DNA from: Clavulina sp. PMI_390
Lineage: Eukaryota > Basidiomycota > Agaricomycetes > Cantharellales > Hydnaceae
Direction: 5' to 3'
NCBI GenBank assembly: GCA_015039315.1
Contig: WIDE01000030.1
Span: 29,315-93,314, forward strand
DNA length: 64,000 bases
The position numbers and the translations under genes were made by a program. Under the pieces are notes generated by a model. It was not told the DNA's origin. It ran no database searches and saw only the letters and a list, made by a program, of their open reading frames with translations. Shown here one piece after another: positions 10,970 through 22,791 of this stretch (position 1 is the first letter of the stretch; each line of letters starts with the position of its first letter).

Positions 10970-12207
10970 TTACAACTTTGTCCCCGCTCCAGCAATTGTT
11001 GCTCCGCCATCAATCGGAATCAGTGCACCAGTGATATGTGCGGAAGCAGGGCTGCAGAGGAAGAGTGCAGTACCACCCATATCCTCTGGCATACCATATC
11101 GGCCTAGAAGAAAGCACAAGTTAAGAAGGATGATTGGAGAGAAAGTATGGTGTATATTGACGAACCAGAAGGTTGTGCGTTTGCCATCTGCTCGCCAGCT
11201 TGCTTGATACCAAAGGCAGTCATCTTACTGGGGAAGACGCCGGGCAGGATAGCATTGACGTTGACATGCTTAGGACCAAGCGTGACAGCCTGGATCTGTG
11301 TCAAATGGTTGACGGCACTGTTGTGGGGATGGTAAATGAACGATGAGTGCAAAGCAACAGGTATGATGACGATATCCGGATTGGACTTACGCCTTCGACA
11401 CATTATACGAGTACAGCCCATCACCTGCACCAGCCAGCGAGCTCCCCTCAGCCCTCGTCTCCCAGCTTGCCACACTAGAGATGTTAATGACACGGCTGGG
11501 AGTGCGGTTGTTTGCGTCCTTCACGAGGAGCGGGGTGAGAGCTGCAGTGAGGTAGAAGATGCTCTTGACGTTGAGGTTCATGACGCGGTCCCAGCCTTCC
11601 TTCTCAGGGAAGTCCTCCCATTTGCCACCCCATGTCGACCCCGAGTTGTTTACGAGGATGTGGAGCTTGGATTCTTGGGCCGCGAAGCGCGTAGCGAGGT
11701 CTTCGCATGCGGCGCGAGACTGACGCACGTCGAGAACGGATGACGTGGGGGGCACACAGGACGATTGCTCAGCTTCAAACTATAGTAGAATGATATGCTG
11801 AGAGTAAAACTCACCCCAAGGTTTGCGACGATATAATGGCAGCTCCCTGGTCCCTTGGCATTCAGGACATCGGCAGCCTAGTCCCGACGAAATGACGAGC
11901 GGGCACGGAAAGTCATCAGCATCAAGTGAAGGGGAGTCGAAGTATATCCACATGGATTTAGTGAATCATACACACCTCCTTGAGCTGCTTCTCTTTCCTC
12001 GAGGCGATGTATACTTTGGCACCATTTTGGACCAAAGCGGTCGCAATCATCAGTCCGATACCGCTTCCGCCTAGCATTCATTCAAGCCCAGAGCATGACA
12101 AGGTTATGACTGTGAATCTAGGCTTATACAGCTGCTAGCGCACCTCCAGTGATGAGGGCAACCTGGCCCTGCACACCGAACAAGCTCGGGATTTTGAGAT
12201 CTACCAT
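10970..12207 (-). CDS. Short-chain dehydrogenase/reductase, RhlG-like
   Basis: Classical SDR oxidoreductase. From the ATG at 12207 the protein reads MVDLKIPSLFGVQGQVALIT, then the NAD(P)-binding turn GGGSGIGLMIATAL and YIASRKEKQL. An Arg after the second strand favours NADP(H). LVNNSGSTWGG is the NNAG-like block, the catalytic Ser lies in INISSVASW, and the catalytic Tyr-Lys pair is in YSYNVSKA. The C-terminal half has NAILPGVFPSKMTAFGI, GMPEDMGGTALFLCSPAS and ALIPIDGG. Several short introns separate these blocks. The closest fungal relatives are usually named after bacterial RhlG (3-oxoacyl-ACP reductase), but the substrate is not known. The last residues are TKL before the stop at 10970, a weak peroxisomal PTS1-like end. 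Confidence 0.85.
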
Positions 12208-12818
12208 TCGAAAATCGAGGAAAATCTGGGGGTAAGCAACCGTCTTCGGAAGGCATGTGCACGAGCCATCGAACCTGGTTGGGACATGGGGGAGTGTATA
12301 GGAGAGGAAGTGTAAGGGACGGTTTGGAAAGCTGACAAAAGTGGATTTCTGTGGGGGAACGAAGGAGGAGAATCTTGTCGGCTACCGGAGTTCAGGTGGC
12401 CGGAGGCACCGTGGGGATCGCCAAACAACACTACACGAAACTCATCAACAACTGCATCCATTCACGAATCCAATGAATGAATGAAAACTCTCCGCCAATG
12501 CTAGCGACTTGATGGTCGCTTGCTGACATTTATTCGGTGCCGTTAAGGTGAATTACGGCAGCATTTAATATGGGTTCGTCAGTATCCGCACAACATGTCT
12601 AGTCATTCTCCGCCTCGTCTCCTAGCATTGTTCTTTGAGATACAATGGGGCAAGGATATAGATATATGTTTTACATGTGTTATTACAATATCGCCATTTC
12701 CCGCTAATGTACTTCACCCAACGATCTTCCCAATAATGTTATACCTCTACTCAACCAGGCGAACAGTCAAGCAACATCCAAAAAGACCATTATGCACATT
12801 AACACTCATTCTACCCGA
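12208..12818. other. Intergenic, upstream of SDR 1
   Basis: Promoter side of the RhlG-like gene and 3' flank of the heme-protein gene. Nothing else recognised. An 86-codon reverse frame (12201-12461) overlapping the 5' flank looks fortuitous. Confidence 0.5.
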
Positions 12819-13477
12819 CTAACGGAAATCATATTTGCGCACCTTCTCAAAGAACTGGTACCACCCATCGAGCTTGCCCACCTGCTCTGGGGTCAAGGTT
12901 GACACGTCGACAGGGACAGCATCGGTTGGCGACATGCTCGAGATCGCAAGGGCCTTACTCCCGTCCTTTCCGGCGAACATGTTGTACTTGGAGCCAGGGG
13001 TATACATTGCCGCGTTGGGGGTGACGTCAAAAACGATACCTAGTTCACCAGACCAAAAAATGTGGATTCCCGAGAGCGGGCATAATGTCCGTCAGTTATC
13101 GAAACAGTGCAAGATCATCGAGATGAGATTAGTGGCATGATATCGAATCTTTATCTCGATATCGAGATTATTGAGATAAAGGCATCGATAGATGATGTAG
13201 ATGATCGCGGCGGGCGCAAGATAATGCTCGCATTGCCAGTGGCTCTCGATGAGAGTGCCGTCTCCTTGCACCAGTGGAATCTCATGCAACAATCTCGCTC
13301 CGTTCCGCAAGAGCACGAATGGAAAACATGCTAACCTTTCACTGAAACAAAGATGGGCTGCCCGGGAGTGGACCCATCGAAAGCCGCGAGACTTTGATAC
13401 GTGTACGGATCGTACTTGGGCGGCGCAGTAGGCGTCGTCGCCTGCGGCATCGACAGTGGGTTTGGTGCGCCAGACAT
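12819..13477 (-). CDS. MAPR/cytochrome b5-like heme-binding protein
   Basis: Small soluble member of the membrane-associated progesterone receptor (Dap1/PGRMC-like) branch of the cytochrome b5 fold. Two exons (13477-13336 and 13039-12819) join in frame to 120 residues. Key blocks are YQSLAAFDGSTPGQPIFVSV, KGIVFDVTP and MYTPGSKYNMFAGKDGSKAL, the last being the Y-x6-Y/F-AG-D/K-xS signature around the heme-ligating tyrosines. The C-terminus VGKLDGWYQFFEKVRKY matches the family's closing helix. Relatives supply heme to or stabilise P450s of sterol synthesis. No transmembrane helix is seen with the start chosen here. An upstream in-frame ATG at 13594 would add MLDTRSSVFRTSKAPFLLLF, a possible hydrophobic leader. 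The 296-base intron is long for this window. Confidence 0.75.
13150..13180. repeat. Palindrome/hairpin in MAPR intron
   Basis: A perfect 16-base palindrome (13153-13168, arms atctcgat and atcgagat) is nested between 8-base arms tttatctc (13150-13157) and gagataaa (13173-13180). It sits in the long intron of the heme-protein gene. Two alternative hairpins are possible. Confidence 0.6.
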
Positions 13478-14097
13478 GGTGAAAGTGTGAAGATTAGCTT
13501 GAGCTGGATACGAGGAAAAGGTTGGCTTTTGGAGGAAGAGGAGGAGAAAAGGGGCTTTTGAGGTGCGGAAGACGGACGAGCGGGTATCTAGCACTATCTG
13601 ATTCTTGGGTGTGGTGTGGGACCGATCACGCGATCGGCAAACTAGACATTGAACTAATTCACAAATTTGGCGATAAATACTTGTATATCGCTCTGGTGTT
13701 TGCAGTAAGACGCGTTGCAGACTGAGTACGATGGAGAACAGGGTGAGTCATGCTCGGGTTGATTGACCACTTCACGGCTGAGGGTTAGCGAGCTAGCGGG
13801 GTCCAGGGAGTGCATACACGCGGGTATGAAATATATTTCCGCGCTCGTATAAATCAATTACGTACGTACGACGTAGTACATACAGGTTCCCAATTTTCGA
13901 GCGTGAGTCATGATCAGTCAGAGTCATCAAGAAGAAACGTCCAAAAGAGAATACGAAGTCCTATCATCCACACATACTACAAGCTGACACCATGTAAGGG
14001 CAACTAATCTACCGTCGAAGCCAAGAAGTTCTGCTCGTTCTTATGCGGTTGCAACCTCGGCGGCCGTCCAGCCCGTTTGTATGTTCTCTAGCCTTGC
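13478..14097. other. Intergenic
   Basis: Upstream flank of the heme-protein gene and 3' flank of SDR 2. AT-rich with gtac-rich runs near 13860-13885. No gene recognised. Confidence 0.5.
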
Positions 14098-15803
14098 ACG
14101 GTTGGGTGAAGCGCAGTGCTCGCCTTCTCGTACCCTTCTTGTGCAACTTGGTACAACATGGCGACATTTTTGCTCACTTCAGGGTTGAGCGGCTCGGGGA
14201 CTACGGGGGCGGCGATATCGTTCATAGAGACTTCCTTGATGAGGCCTAGAAAGAGGAACGCGGTTCAGCAAGATGAATTGTTGGCACCGTCAGGTCCAGT
14301 TACAGCGAGATAAGACATGACAAAGGGGGATCTGCAGACGCACCGTTCTCTTTGCTGTCGCCAAGGAAGGAGAGGAAGGCCTCTGTGACGATGTCATTAG
14401 GCGTCAACTGACCCAATCCTTGCACCGCGTCGAAAATCTCTGGAGCAGCCAGGCTGCTACCTATATATCGCGCGGGGAAAATGCAATAGGTTAATAAGTG
14501 ATGAACCGAATTGAGTGACGCTGATCGTCCAGATTGACGAGGGAGCAGCCAGACAGAGCTAGGAAAGGCAGGGAACTCACGGGTTACGTTTGGTCCAACT
14601 CCATTGATGGTAATGTTGTGCAATGCTACTTGCGGGGCAAAGCCACGGATGAACCCGACGAGGGAATGCTTCGAGGGGACAAGAATGGCAATTATCAGAA
14701 CGGGGGTTACTAGTTCAGTCCAATAACCAGGGGGCATTACCTTTGATGCGGAGTAGAGCGGCATGCATCCAATAGCTGCGAACGCCCTGTATCAAAAATC
14801 CACATGGATCACATCAGTTCTCGACACTCCCAGCATGAGAAAGGGCAGAGAAATTCAATGGTTGGCGTGCGGCATGACGCAAGGAAAGAATCGAAGAGAA
14901 TCGGTGGGACAATGACTCACGCGACGCTCGCAGTGACGATGATCTTGCCCCTGAAACCATCCACAAGGCTCTGGGTACGCATGATCTGCGCGGCTAATTG
15001 GGAAGTATACATCACACCCTTGGCGTTGACTTCGAACCCTTTCATGGGAGGCTCAGACCAATCGACTCCGTCAAGTGAAGTGGACGTCATCGGTGGGAGG
15101 AATGGAGTCTCGAAAAGCCCTGCGTTGGCGAAGACGTAGTCGATGCGAGGCGTATGGGGTTGATTGATGATGAACCGGAAAAGGCTGACTTGGTCCTCCC
15201 ATTTGGTCACATCGGTGCGCACGAAGAACGCAGAGCTAGGTGCGGAGAGGGAGCAAGAGAGGACGTGGTGTGAGTAATGTAAATAATTAGGGTTAAAAGC
15301 CATTAAGAGGGAAGGGGTGGCAAGATCAAGCGGCTTGCAAGTGACGATGTCTGCTTGCTTGTCAACCTGGGAGAAGACGGAAGCAAAAATCATATTCGCT
15401 CTCGATCGGATTCTCCTCACTCGCGCGATCTGTCCATCCATCGGGAGGAGAAAGCGCTAGAATGGTGAGGGTAGATATGACTTACTTGGGGCGGGTAGCG
15501 TTGTACTCGGCCGCAACAGTTTCGCCCACCTTCTCGTTGACGTCTGCCAAGACGAGGATGGCACCCTGAGAATGCAAGGTGTCGGCGAGATGCTTCCCGA
15601 GGCCCGACACGCCGCCTGGAGAGCCACAGTATAGTACGGGCGCAGAATGAAGGTTATGCGAGCACGAGGGGGGATTCGTGGTGTGGTGAATCTTCACGTC
15701 AGTTCACCTGCTTCGCGCGCGCTCAACATAATGGCGATAGGATGTCGATCATCCGTCATCGCGACGCACCAGTGATAACAGCGACTTTGCCCTTGGCAGT
15801 CAT
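14098..15803 (-). CDS. Short-chain dehydrogenase, 15-PGDH-like
   Basis: Second classical SDR. The ATG at 15803 gives MTAKGKVAVITG. After an intron comes GGVSGLGKHLADTLHSQGA (the TGxxxGxG dinucleotide loop) and LVLADVNEKVGE. The Asp ending the second strand (LADVN) favours NAD(H). Then FVRTDVTKWEDQVSLF, DYVFANAGLFE (NAG block), GKIIVTASVA with the catalytic Ser region, and MPLYSASKHSLVGF with the Tyr-x3-Lys pair. The C-terminal part (ITINGVGPNVT, NDIVTEAFLSFLGD, MLYQVAQEGYEKAS) ends at 14098. Overall pattern matches fungal NAD-dependent 15-hydroxyprostaglandin-dehydrogenase-like SDRs of unknown substrate. It shares fold but little sequence with the RhlG-like gene 2 kb away. Confidence 0.8.
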
Positions 15804-17090
15804 GTCGGTTGTTGTCGATGTGAGATCGGTTTAGCCGGAAGTGATGGTGTCTGATGGCAAGGACAGAAAGGGAAATGGAGAAGGAGGTGGTGTGATCAAC
15901 AATACAACCAGAAAAGTTCGCGTCGTTTGGTTTGCTAAAGCCTACTTTCTCGCGGTCCGAAGGCTCTGGGTGCAGCCGCCTAAGGTAGTGGTGGTGGTGG
16001 AAAAGGTGGAGGAGGTTGAAGGGGGGGATTATAAGCCAGATCGTCGGGGCCCAAGCCCAAAGGGAGGAATAAATACACATTTCCTTTTCCCCACTCCAGA
16101 TTTTTCCCGCATCTGGAACCACCTTTCCATAAAGCCAAAAATTGTTCCTCGCTTGCCCAGAAATGGCATTGTGATCGGCTTGGTGTCACCTGGATAAGTA
16201 CATTGACAGGACAATGATGGAATGCTGTGCTCGAACCCAAAGCACGACGTCGATCCGTATCTTGCTCCCGGCGGCCTGCAGGCAGATGCGGACTTCCGAC
16301 TGCCCGTCCATGCATCCGTGCGATCGTGATTGCGATTGTGGCTATCCACTTCCTTCCCTGAGCTCGGCACCCCAAACCCTCCCACACTTCCACTTCGGCA
16401 AAGGGAACGGCAACGGCCCCCATTACATTCCCTGGAGTTGCCCAGCATGGAAGCTTGAGTGATCGCAAGGAGAAGACTGTACGCGCGTGGCGGTGATGAG
16501 CTGGATATACAGTCAGTCAGTCGGTTTGAAAATCGTTGCATACTATGGCCGGCCCATCGCCGAGCGCCCAAGCGACCTGAACGTCTGATTGGTATATCAG
16601 TCCTTGAGAAGAGCGCAAAAACCCATATGTGTGTTGTATGATAATTCTTATGAGGGTTCACCGTATCACCACCCACGCGGACACCACCCCTGCCATGAGA
16701 CAATTTTTTTTACCCACAATTAAATCTGGCTTACACATCCCACTTCTGGCTTATGCTCGACTCACAGGGAGATTAGGAGCGCCGACTCCGAATAAGTCAC
16801 GTCTTCTTCTTCGAGGCGAGTAGCAATCTATCATCTCCTCGAGCTCGAGTTCCACAACACAATCCTATTCTAAGTGCCTGCACTGCATCACTCATGTAGA
16901 TCGTGCACGCGAGCCGATTAGTTTCCATGCAATGTCCCATTCAGCGTCTTACGAGATGCGATGCGATTACATTAGTGACTGATTAACAACTTGAAAGTCT
17001 ATAGGTAGCAAAAGGAGTGCGAAAGAGATGATTCTTTTGTTTTTGGTCCTTGCTCAATACATCATTAGTCCAACAGCTGGACCCTACAAA
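15804..17090. other. Intergenic, 1.3 kb
   Basis: Promoter side of SDR 2 and 3' flank of ALG9. It contains a GGT/GGA-rich low-complexity tract at about 15985-16026. A 224-codon reverse frame (16029-16703) lies here; its composition (Ser, Arg, Gly, Cys-rich, no domain) suggests chance. Confidence 0.5.
15985..16026. repeat. GGT/GGA low-complexity tract
   Basis: Short purine-rich microsatellite-like run (gtggtggtggtgg followed by aaggtggaggagg) about 180 bases upstream of the SDR 2 start on its promoter side. Confidence 0.7.
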
Positions 17091-19721
17091 CTATAGAGTC
17101 CACTTCCTCTCCCACTTCCTGCTCTCCAACGCATCCCCCCTCTTGCGATTCCTTAACAAGCAATAATCGCCAAACGCGTTCTTCGCCTGCAGTGCTGGGA
17201 TGCCCGTGTACAGCGTACGCGTGAGCAAGGGCGAGTGCGCAGCATCCAGGAAAGGCATGCAGAGCACACGCTCGTAGGTCTCGTCATCGATAGCATGGCG
17301 AGGCTCCAATGAAGAAGGCGAGGCAGAGGTGAAATGAAGCGGGAAGTCGAGGTCAATGAGGTAGTCGCACGAGTTGATATCGACCTATTTTTGATACAGC
17401 GTTCCCAAAATAAACGGGAGAAAATTGGGAGTGAGTATTTGGCACGTTGCTGAGATCATGAGCAACGCAAAACGGAGCGAGGACGGCAAAGCATCATCAG
17501 AGCTCCAAAGAATAGGAGAGTTGGATTGGTCACGCACAACCCTGGCGGGTATGAACGAGCAAGGCAGCCCCGGTGGACATCTGGTCGATGCAAGCAAATC
17601 CGCCTACTCCACAGTCTAATATAATCAAAAAAGGAGAACTCACATATACACTGTGCTCCTCGCGATTCATATCATTCAGTCCTTCAGGGATAATCCTCGT
17701 CTGCTCCCTCCACCACAGCCCCTTGGCCGGGACACCATTCTCACTCTCCTTGAACTTCTGCGGCAAATGCCCCGCAAACGCACTCTTCACAAACCTCACC
17801 TCGATACCATCAACGAAATGATACTGCCCAGGGAAGCGGTACCACTCCTTGCCGTAGCACACTCTAAGGCCAAGCTGGGGAGTCTCGCGCGTATCAAGAT
17901 CTTCGGCTTCGTATGCAGAGTTGTGTGCTGGTTTTTCGGGCAGTGGGGGGAGCAGCGATGTTGCGTTGAGGAGACGAGGAAGCTCGACGTGCTCAAAGTG
18001 GTACGCGACGCCGAGAGGTGCACGGTAATATTCGAATAAGGCGCCAATCCTGGCACAGGAGAGGACGACGTACGTCGCGATCACGAGGAACGTCATGCGT
18101 TTCATCAATTTCGTTTGGGAGGCCTAAACAATTAGTAAAAGGGAACCCATGCAAGGAGGGGCGAGGTTCACGAATGATCAGAATCAGCTGGAAACAGTCG
18201 AAAAGTAGGAGCCGGCTTACCGCGTAGATCGATACCGATCTTGCGTACATCGTTTCCACCCAGCCACGGATCAAGAACAGAGTTGTCGCGCCATTGAAAC
18301 ACAGCAGAGGGTAAATCGGATACATGAATCGCTCTTCCTTGTGTGGTTGCATCGAGAGCACACCCAGCCATAGATACACGGGTGCCAGACGGATCGCGAG
18401 GAGAGTGTATGGAGATGTCTCCTCCTTTCCATGCTTGATGAAACCGAGGCGACGGTAATCAAAGGTGTGTGTGATAAGAAGGGCAGGGTAGGAGAAGAGG
18501 GCAAGGGGGAGAACGACGTTGAAGTTGAGCAGAAGGTTCTTGATATAGAAGTGCCACGGCTCGGTGCCATAGAGTTCTGGACCGCGTCCCGGTGGGCTGA
18601 AGATATTGTATTGGACGAGGTTCCACGGCACGATGCTTAATTTACCATAAGCTTGTGTGTCGATAAAGACGACTGGGACCTAATTAAGGGTATTCAGTCC
18701 ATATCGCGCGGATGCATTACAATAGACACACTCACGAAAACAAAGCTTGCTATCGCTCCGCATAGGGCCATCCGTCTCCAGCGCCCAACAACCCATTTGG
18801 ACCACGCGACCGAAGGCACCTTGTCCCCGGCCCAAACAAAGAGTTCTTCAAAGACGAAAGGCACAGCAAGAAGGAGCGCAAATGGCCAGCCCACAACAGC
18901 GCTGATGGCGAAGCAAACAACAGCAGACAATGTGCGCATATATCCAGACTGAGAAGCCGGCTTCATGGCGAATGCCATTGCCAAAGTAGTGAGGTACATT
19001 GAGAAGCTCGAAGGGAGGAGGGCTGGAATAGGAGAATGCTGATGAGTACACAAGCATCAGTCAGCTTGAACGGGCAAATCACACACCTGTTGAAGAAATC
19101 CACATTCCCGGAGAGAAGAAAAGAATGAATAACAAGTATCGTCCAATGTGATCATTCATGTTTTCTCCAACGCTGCGGTAGAATGTGGCTTCGACAAAGG
19201 AGCTGACAAAGGCCAGGACGATACGGACGGCAAAAAAGGAGCGGCGCTGCGAGCACAATGGGAAGAACGTTAGAAACCCGTTGGGAGGCATAGCGAGGAT
19301 AGGAGTAGTTTTACTCGATGCATGACTCCGAATAGAGTCCCTAGCTTTGCAAATGGAAGATGCAGAAGAATGTATGCCCAGCTTCGGAGTGCATATTTTG
19401 GCGAGGTCTCCCAAGTCTGGAAACCGGTGCCGAACTGCAAGTAGTGAAGTGGTTCCCAATAATTGAACACTATATTTGCACTTGTCAGATCGCATCGTGG
19501 CATCAGCGATAACGCGGGCGCTCGCTTACCTTCGTCACAGTCCTGGATGTTGGAGTACATGGCCGCGCAGAACCTGAGCAGCACGAGCACACGAAAACCG
19601 ACAGACAGGCTCGGAAGCCATATTGCGCGCTGAGCCCTAGCATTACACATGTAAGCCCAGCCCTTCTATCAGCAAACCATGAATCTAACCTTCGATTTGG
19701 GACGATGCTTTGGGCCTGCAT
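17091..19721 (-). CDS. ALG9: ALG9 alpha-1,2-mannosyltransferase (GT22)
   Basis: ER-membrane mannosyltransferase that uses dolichyl-phosphate-mannose to add alpha-1,2 mannoses to the lipid-linked N-glycan precursor. From the ATG at 19721: MQAQSIVPNRR, then RVLVLLRFCAAMYSNIQDCD, VFNYWEPLHYLQFGTGFQTW (lumenal D/E-rich loop of GT22 enzymes) and FRSVGENMNDHIGR-like helices. The family signature HKEERFMYPIYPL lies near 18325-18360, followed by many hydrophobic helices. The C-terminal lumenal domain has VCYGKEWYRFPGQYHF, VRFVKSAFAGHLPQ, YETYERV-like DDETYERVLCMPFLD and ends KWERKWTL at 17091. The YRFPxxYHF and FVKSxFxGxLPQ blocks are specific to ALG9 within the family. About ten exons; edges approximate. 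Divergent from the F-box gene. Confidence 0.9.
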
Positions 19722-20085
19722 TCCGGGGCCTCGCTGACGGAACCCGAGTGTGTGGGAAATGTCACGCTGTGACAGTGTGTTTGGTGCTGCTGGGGGTACA
19801 GATTGTCCATGCCTCTGTGATCTTCATAATATCACTGCCCATCTCCTCATCACCCGCACCTGGGTGTTATGAGTGCTACATCTGGTTCCTGCTGTCTCTG
19901 CTGCCCCTCCTCATTGTAATTGTCATCAATATTGTCGAATTCCTGGTGTGAGCTAGTCGTCCTGGGCGTGAGTAGCACCCCCCAAACCATGCATCTAGTC
20001 GCTTGATGCTGATCGCTTTTTCTAAAGCAGCCCCCTGACCCACCCCAATCTGGACCTGCCGGGCGTGAGTCACGCTTTCCCAGCA
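19722..20085. promoter_or_regulatory. Shared upstream region, ALG9 and F-box gene
   Basis: A 364-base spacer between divergent starts. No TATA box stands out. A long run of Leu/Val/Ile codons on the plus strand at 19679-19951 gives a hydrophobic 90-codon frame, but it lacks a clear context and is not called. Confidence 0.5.
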
Positions 20086-21771
20086 ATGCACCCTCACCCC
20101 CTCATGCTGATCACGCCCCCCAAAGTCGACCCGTTCTCATCTCCGACTGGAATGGTCCGTATCCGCGGCTTCAATGCGGACAGAGCCCTTCCCGTCGAGA
20201 TCCTCGCGATCATTTTCTTTGAGGGTACAAAGCTTGAACCAAAGGAGAAGGAGGCCCAGAACTTCCTTCTCTATGCAACTCATGTCTCGCGCTACTGGCG
20301 ACAGACGGCATTATCGACTCCTGGGCTATGGTGGGACGTCTTTATTTCAACCTGCTGGACACCTCGCATCAACCTTGACCGCGCCGTAACGTGGCTTGCA
20401 AGAGGGAAATCATGCCCCGTCCGTATTCGGTCACTTCTTCGTGGGGGCTGGCCCCCTCATCAGGATGAGCCACTCTCCGATGCTGATATCAGGACCATTC
20501 AAGACCACTTTGTCTCCAATATTGGCCGCATCCGGAGTTTTGTAATGGATAACCGAGGTGTCGCACTCCCACCGCATCACATTCTGTCCACCTTGAAGCG
20601 CCTCCGTGATGCCATTGCCTTGAATGGGGCCCCATGGCTGCGGGACATTTCTATCTATGGTTCCGCCCCCATGGTTCGCCAACCCACCGTGATGGTCAAT
20701 TGGGGGGCCGTCGATCTTGGGAGCCTTCCTGCCCTCCAAAACCTTCTCTTGAGATTCGCCTCGCTCGTACATCTCCCCCAAGCTCTCCCTAACCTGACTC
20801 CTGATCTCAAGCGTCTCTCTTACAAGCGTTACACGTTGCTCGATCGAGAATCCCCGGATTTTACTGGCTCGCGGCGGCTTTCGGGCGTCGATGTCCTGGA
20901 GATTATGGCTGAATGTCGTCAGCTCACCCACCTCGACGTCTCCGATATCGCGGATCACTTCGAAATCCTCGCGTATAAAGGCTCAGGACGTATTGTTAAT
21001 CCAAGCATCGAGTGCGTGGAGCTGAGTTTTCGGTCCGCCGCCGCCATGGTACATTTCATGCGCCGAGCATCCTTCCCCAACGCCACATCCATGTCGCTCG
21101 ACGTTGATTTCGAGGCGACGGACGATGATGCTCGTCATATTGATATGATGGTCCCCTCGGTGGACTACCAGTTGTCATACCTCACATCTCTGCACATCTC
21201 CACAGTTTGCTTGACTGTGGCAAAATCAATCCTAACATGTGCTCCTAACTTGGAGACGCTTTGGATTGACGGAATCGATGATTGGCCATTCGACAACACT
21301 GAGCCGCCGCTAGAGGCTATCATTGACCTCCTCGTTGGGTCAGTCGAATTGGATGGTGATACCACCATGTTTGATGACAAAGACTACCGCACGCCTCCCA
21401 CGTCACCATTACTATCTGCCGTTGCTCATCCGTCACGTCTCCCATGCCCAAAACTGCGGTCAATATCCATCATTGATATAGAAGACCTCTGCATTGAGCA
21501 GTTACTCCGGCTTGTTGATGCCTATATCCTCGAACGGACAGCTCGATCGGCCCAACGCCCCCGGTCCGGCACACCCCACCACAGATCAGACCCCGTGTTT
21601 GATGTTGTCCACGTTGGTGGCCTGCGACAACCTCCCACACCAGAGCAAACTAAACGCCTGACCCAAGCCGTTTCTAACCTCGAGCTTGATGCCCGCAAAT
21701 GGCCGGAAGCAGACGATTTTGACAGCTATAATTCTAAGACCCCATGGGACTTCAACCTAATCACTTTCTAA
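20086..21771 (+). CDS. F-box domain protein, single exon (F-box 1)
   Basis: Intronless gene of 561 codons from the ATG at 20086 to the stop at 21771; an earlier GTG is not a plausible fungal start. The F-box-like module is near residues 30-80: ADRALPVEILAIIFFEG, then VSRYWRQTALSTPGLWWDVF. This is the LPxEIL...CxxW...P.LW pattern common in Agaricomycete F-box proteins, which link substrates to SCF ubiquitin ligases through Skp1. The rest reads as an irregular leucine-rich solenoid, with blocks such as LPALQNLLLRFASLVHLPQA, CRQLTHLDVSDI, NLETLWIDGI and KLRSISIIDIEDL. The target is unknown. Basidiomycetes carry large lineage-specific families of such genes. Confidence 0.8.
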   Translation: MHPHPLMLITPPKVDPFSSPTGMVRIRGFNADRALPVEILAIIFFEGTKLEPKEKEAQNFLLYATHVSRYWRQTALSTPGLWWDVFISTCWTPRINLDRAVTWLARGKSCPVRIRSLLRGGWPPHQDEPLSDADIRTIQDHFVSNIGRIRSFVMDNRGVALPPHHILSTLKRLRDAIALNGAPWLRDISIYGSAPMVRQPTVMVNWGAVDLGSLPALQNLLLRFASLVHLPQALPNLTPDLKRLSYKRYTLLDRESPDFTGSRRLSGVDVLEIMAECRQLTHLDVSDIADHFEILAYKGSGRIVNPSIECVELSFRSAAAMVHFMRRASFPNATSMSLDVDFEATDDDARHIDMMVPSVDYQLSYLTSLHISTVCLTVAKSILTCAPNLETLWIDGIDDWPFDNTEPPLEAIIDLLVGSVELDGDTTMFDDKDYRTPPTSPLLSAVAHPSRLPCPKLRSISIIDIEDLCIEQLLRLVDAYILERTARSAQRPRSGTPHHRSDPVFDVVHVGGLRQPPTPEQTKRLTQAVSNLELDARKWPEADDFDSYNSKTPWDFNLITF

Positions 21772-22791
21772 TCTCCCCATGCACCCCCACCACGTTTCAT
21801 GTCTATTTATCGCCATTCCGAGTCCACCCGCTCGGGTAAGATAGCCGTCGGGGGTTCCGTGCCCATTCCTGAGCATAAACTGGCAGCGTTCCCCACTTCC
21901 CCTTCGCAGTTCATGTGCTCTGCGTTGCTCTCTGGCATGGAATTTTTTATCTTCCGCCTTATTCGCATCAGTTACCGCAGAACCATTCCCCGGGCCCACC
22001 TTCAATTCTATAGCATATACTCCCTTTACTGCACCCGTTGCCCACCTTGCTTCTCGTAATTCTGTTCTAGATCCGATGGCCCTTCGCGCGTTTGTTGTTA
22101 CTTCTTCCACTCAACCCTACAGTAGCTTCTTCGTATCATATTCTAACACATTCCTAGTACACTACCACTACTCTATGGCTCCACTGTGCATGCTTCTACC
22201 CTACACGCACCCTTTGTTGTTGTTGTCGTTGTCACTCTCCCTCACCCCCGCGAGCTGTGCGGATCACGAGTTCATAATCTGCAATACGATATCGATCATT
22301 CAATCATCATGCAATTTAGAACAATTGGCAAATTCTCACTGAATCTTGGCTTGCTGCCGTCAGCATGGGTTTTTCACTCCTGGGGCCCGAGGTGTAGGTT
22401 GATCATGTTAGCGCCAGTTAGGTCGAGTGAATACAACACAAACGATGAACATGAGAGAAATGAGTGAGTCAATTTAAAAGCCTATTGATCCAAGGTATCG
22501 GTAATGGGGGTATGGTTACATAGTGGTGGTACAAAGGAATAATACAAAGGAAATATTACTAGCAAGCCGTGAGATGGATGATGTGTAGTTGTACAGATGA
22601 ATTGCATGCACGACCACGCGGGTTGAGATAGATTAGAATGGGGCTCGATGATCGATCACTGGCATTACCATATACGCCGCATCCCTAACACCACACCTTT
22701 TGCCCTTCCTCCCCGTGCGTCCGTTGAAGATGATTGAGATAAAAATATTTATACGAAGGCTGGTGGTGTTTTTGGGTTACCATGGTTGAGG
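21772..22791. other. Intergenic, 1 kb
   Basis: 3' flanks of two converging genes. No gene recognised. Contains a gttgttgttgtcgttgt low-complexity run near 22213-22232. Confidence 0.5.

Noticed and set aside
16029..16703. 224-codon reverse frame between SDR 2 and ALG9
   Set aside because: No domain, odd composition rich in Arg, Ser and Cys, and overlap with purine-rich low-complexity DNA; probably chance.
19679..19951. Hydrophobic 90-codon plus-strand frame in the ALG9/F-box spacer
   Set aside because: It overlaps the ALG9 first exon on the other strand and has no family resemblance; pyrimidine-rich promoter DNA reads as Leu/Ile/Val.
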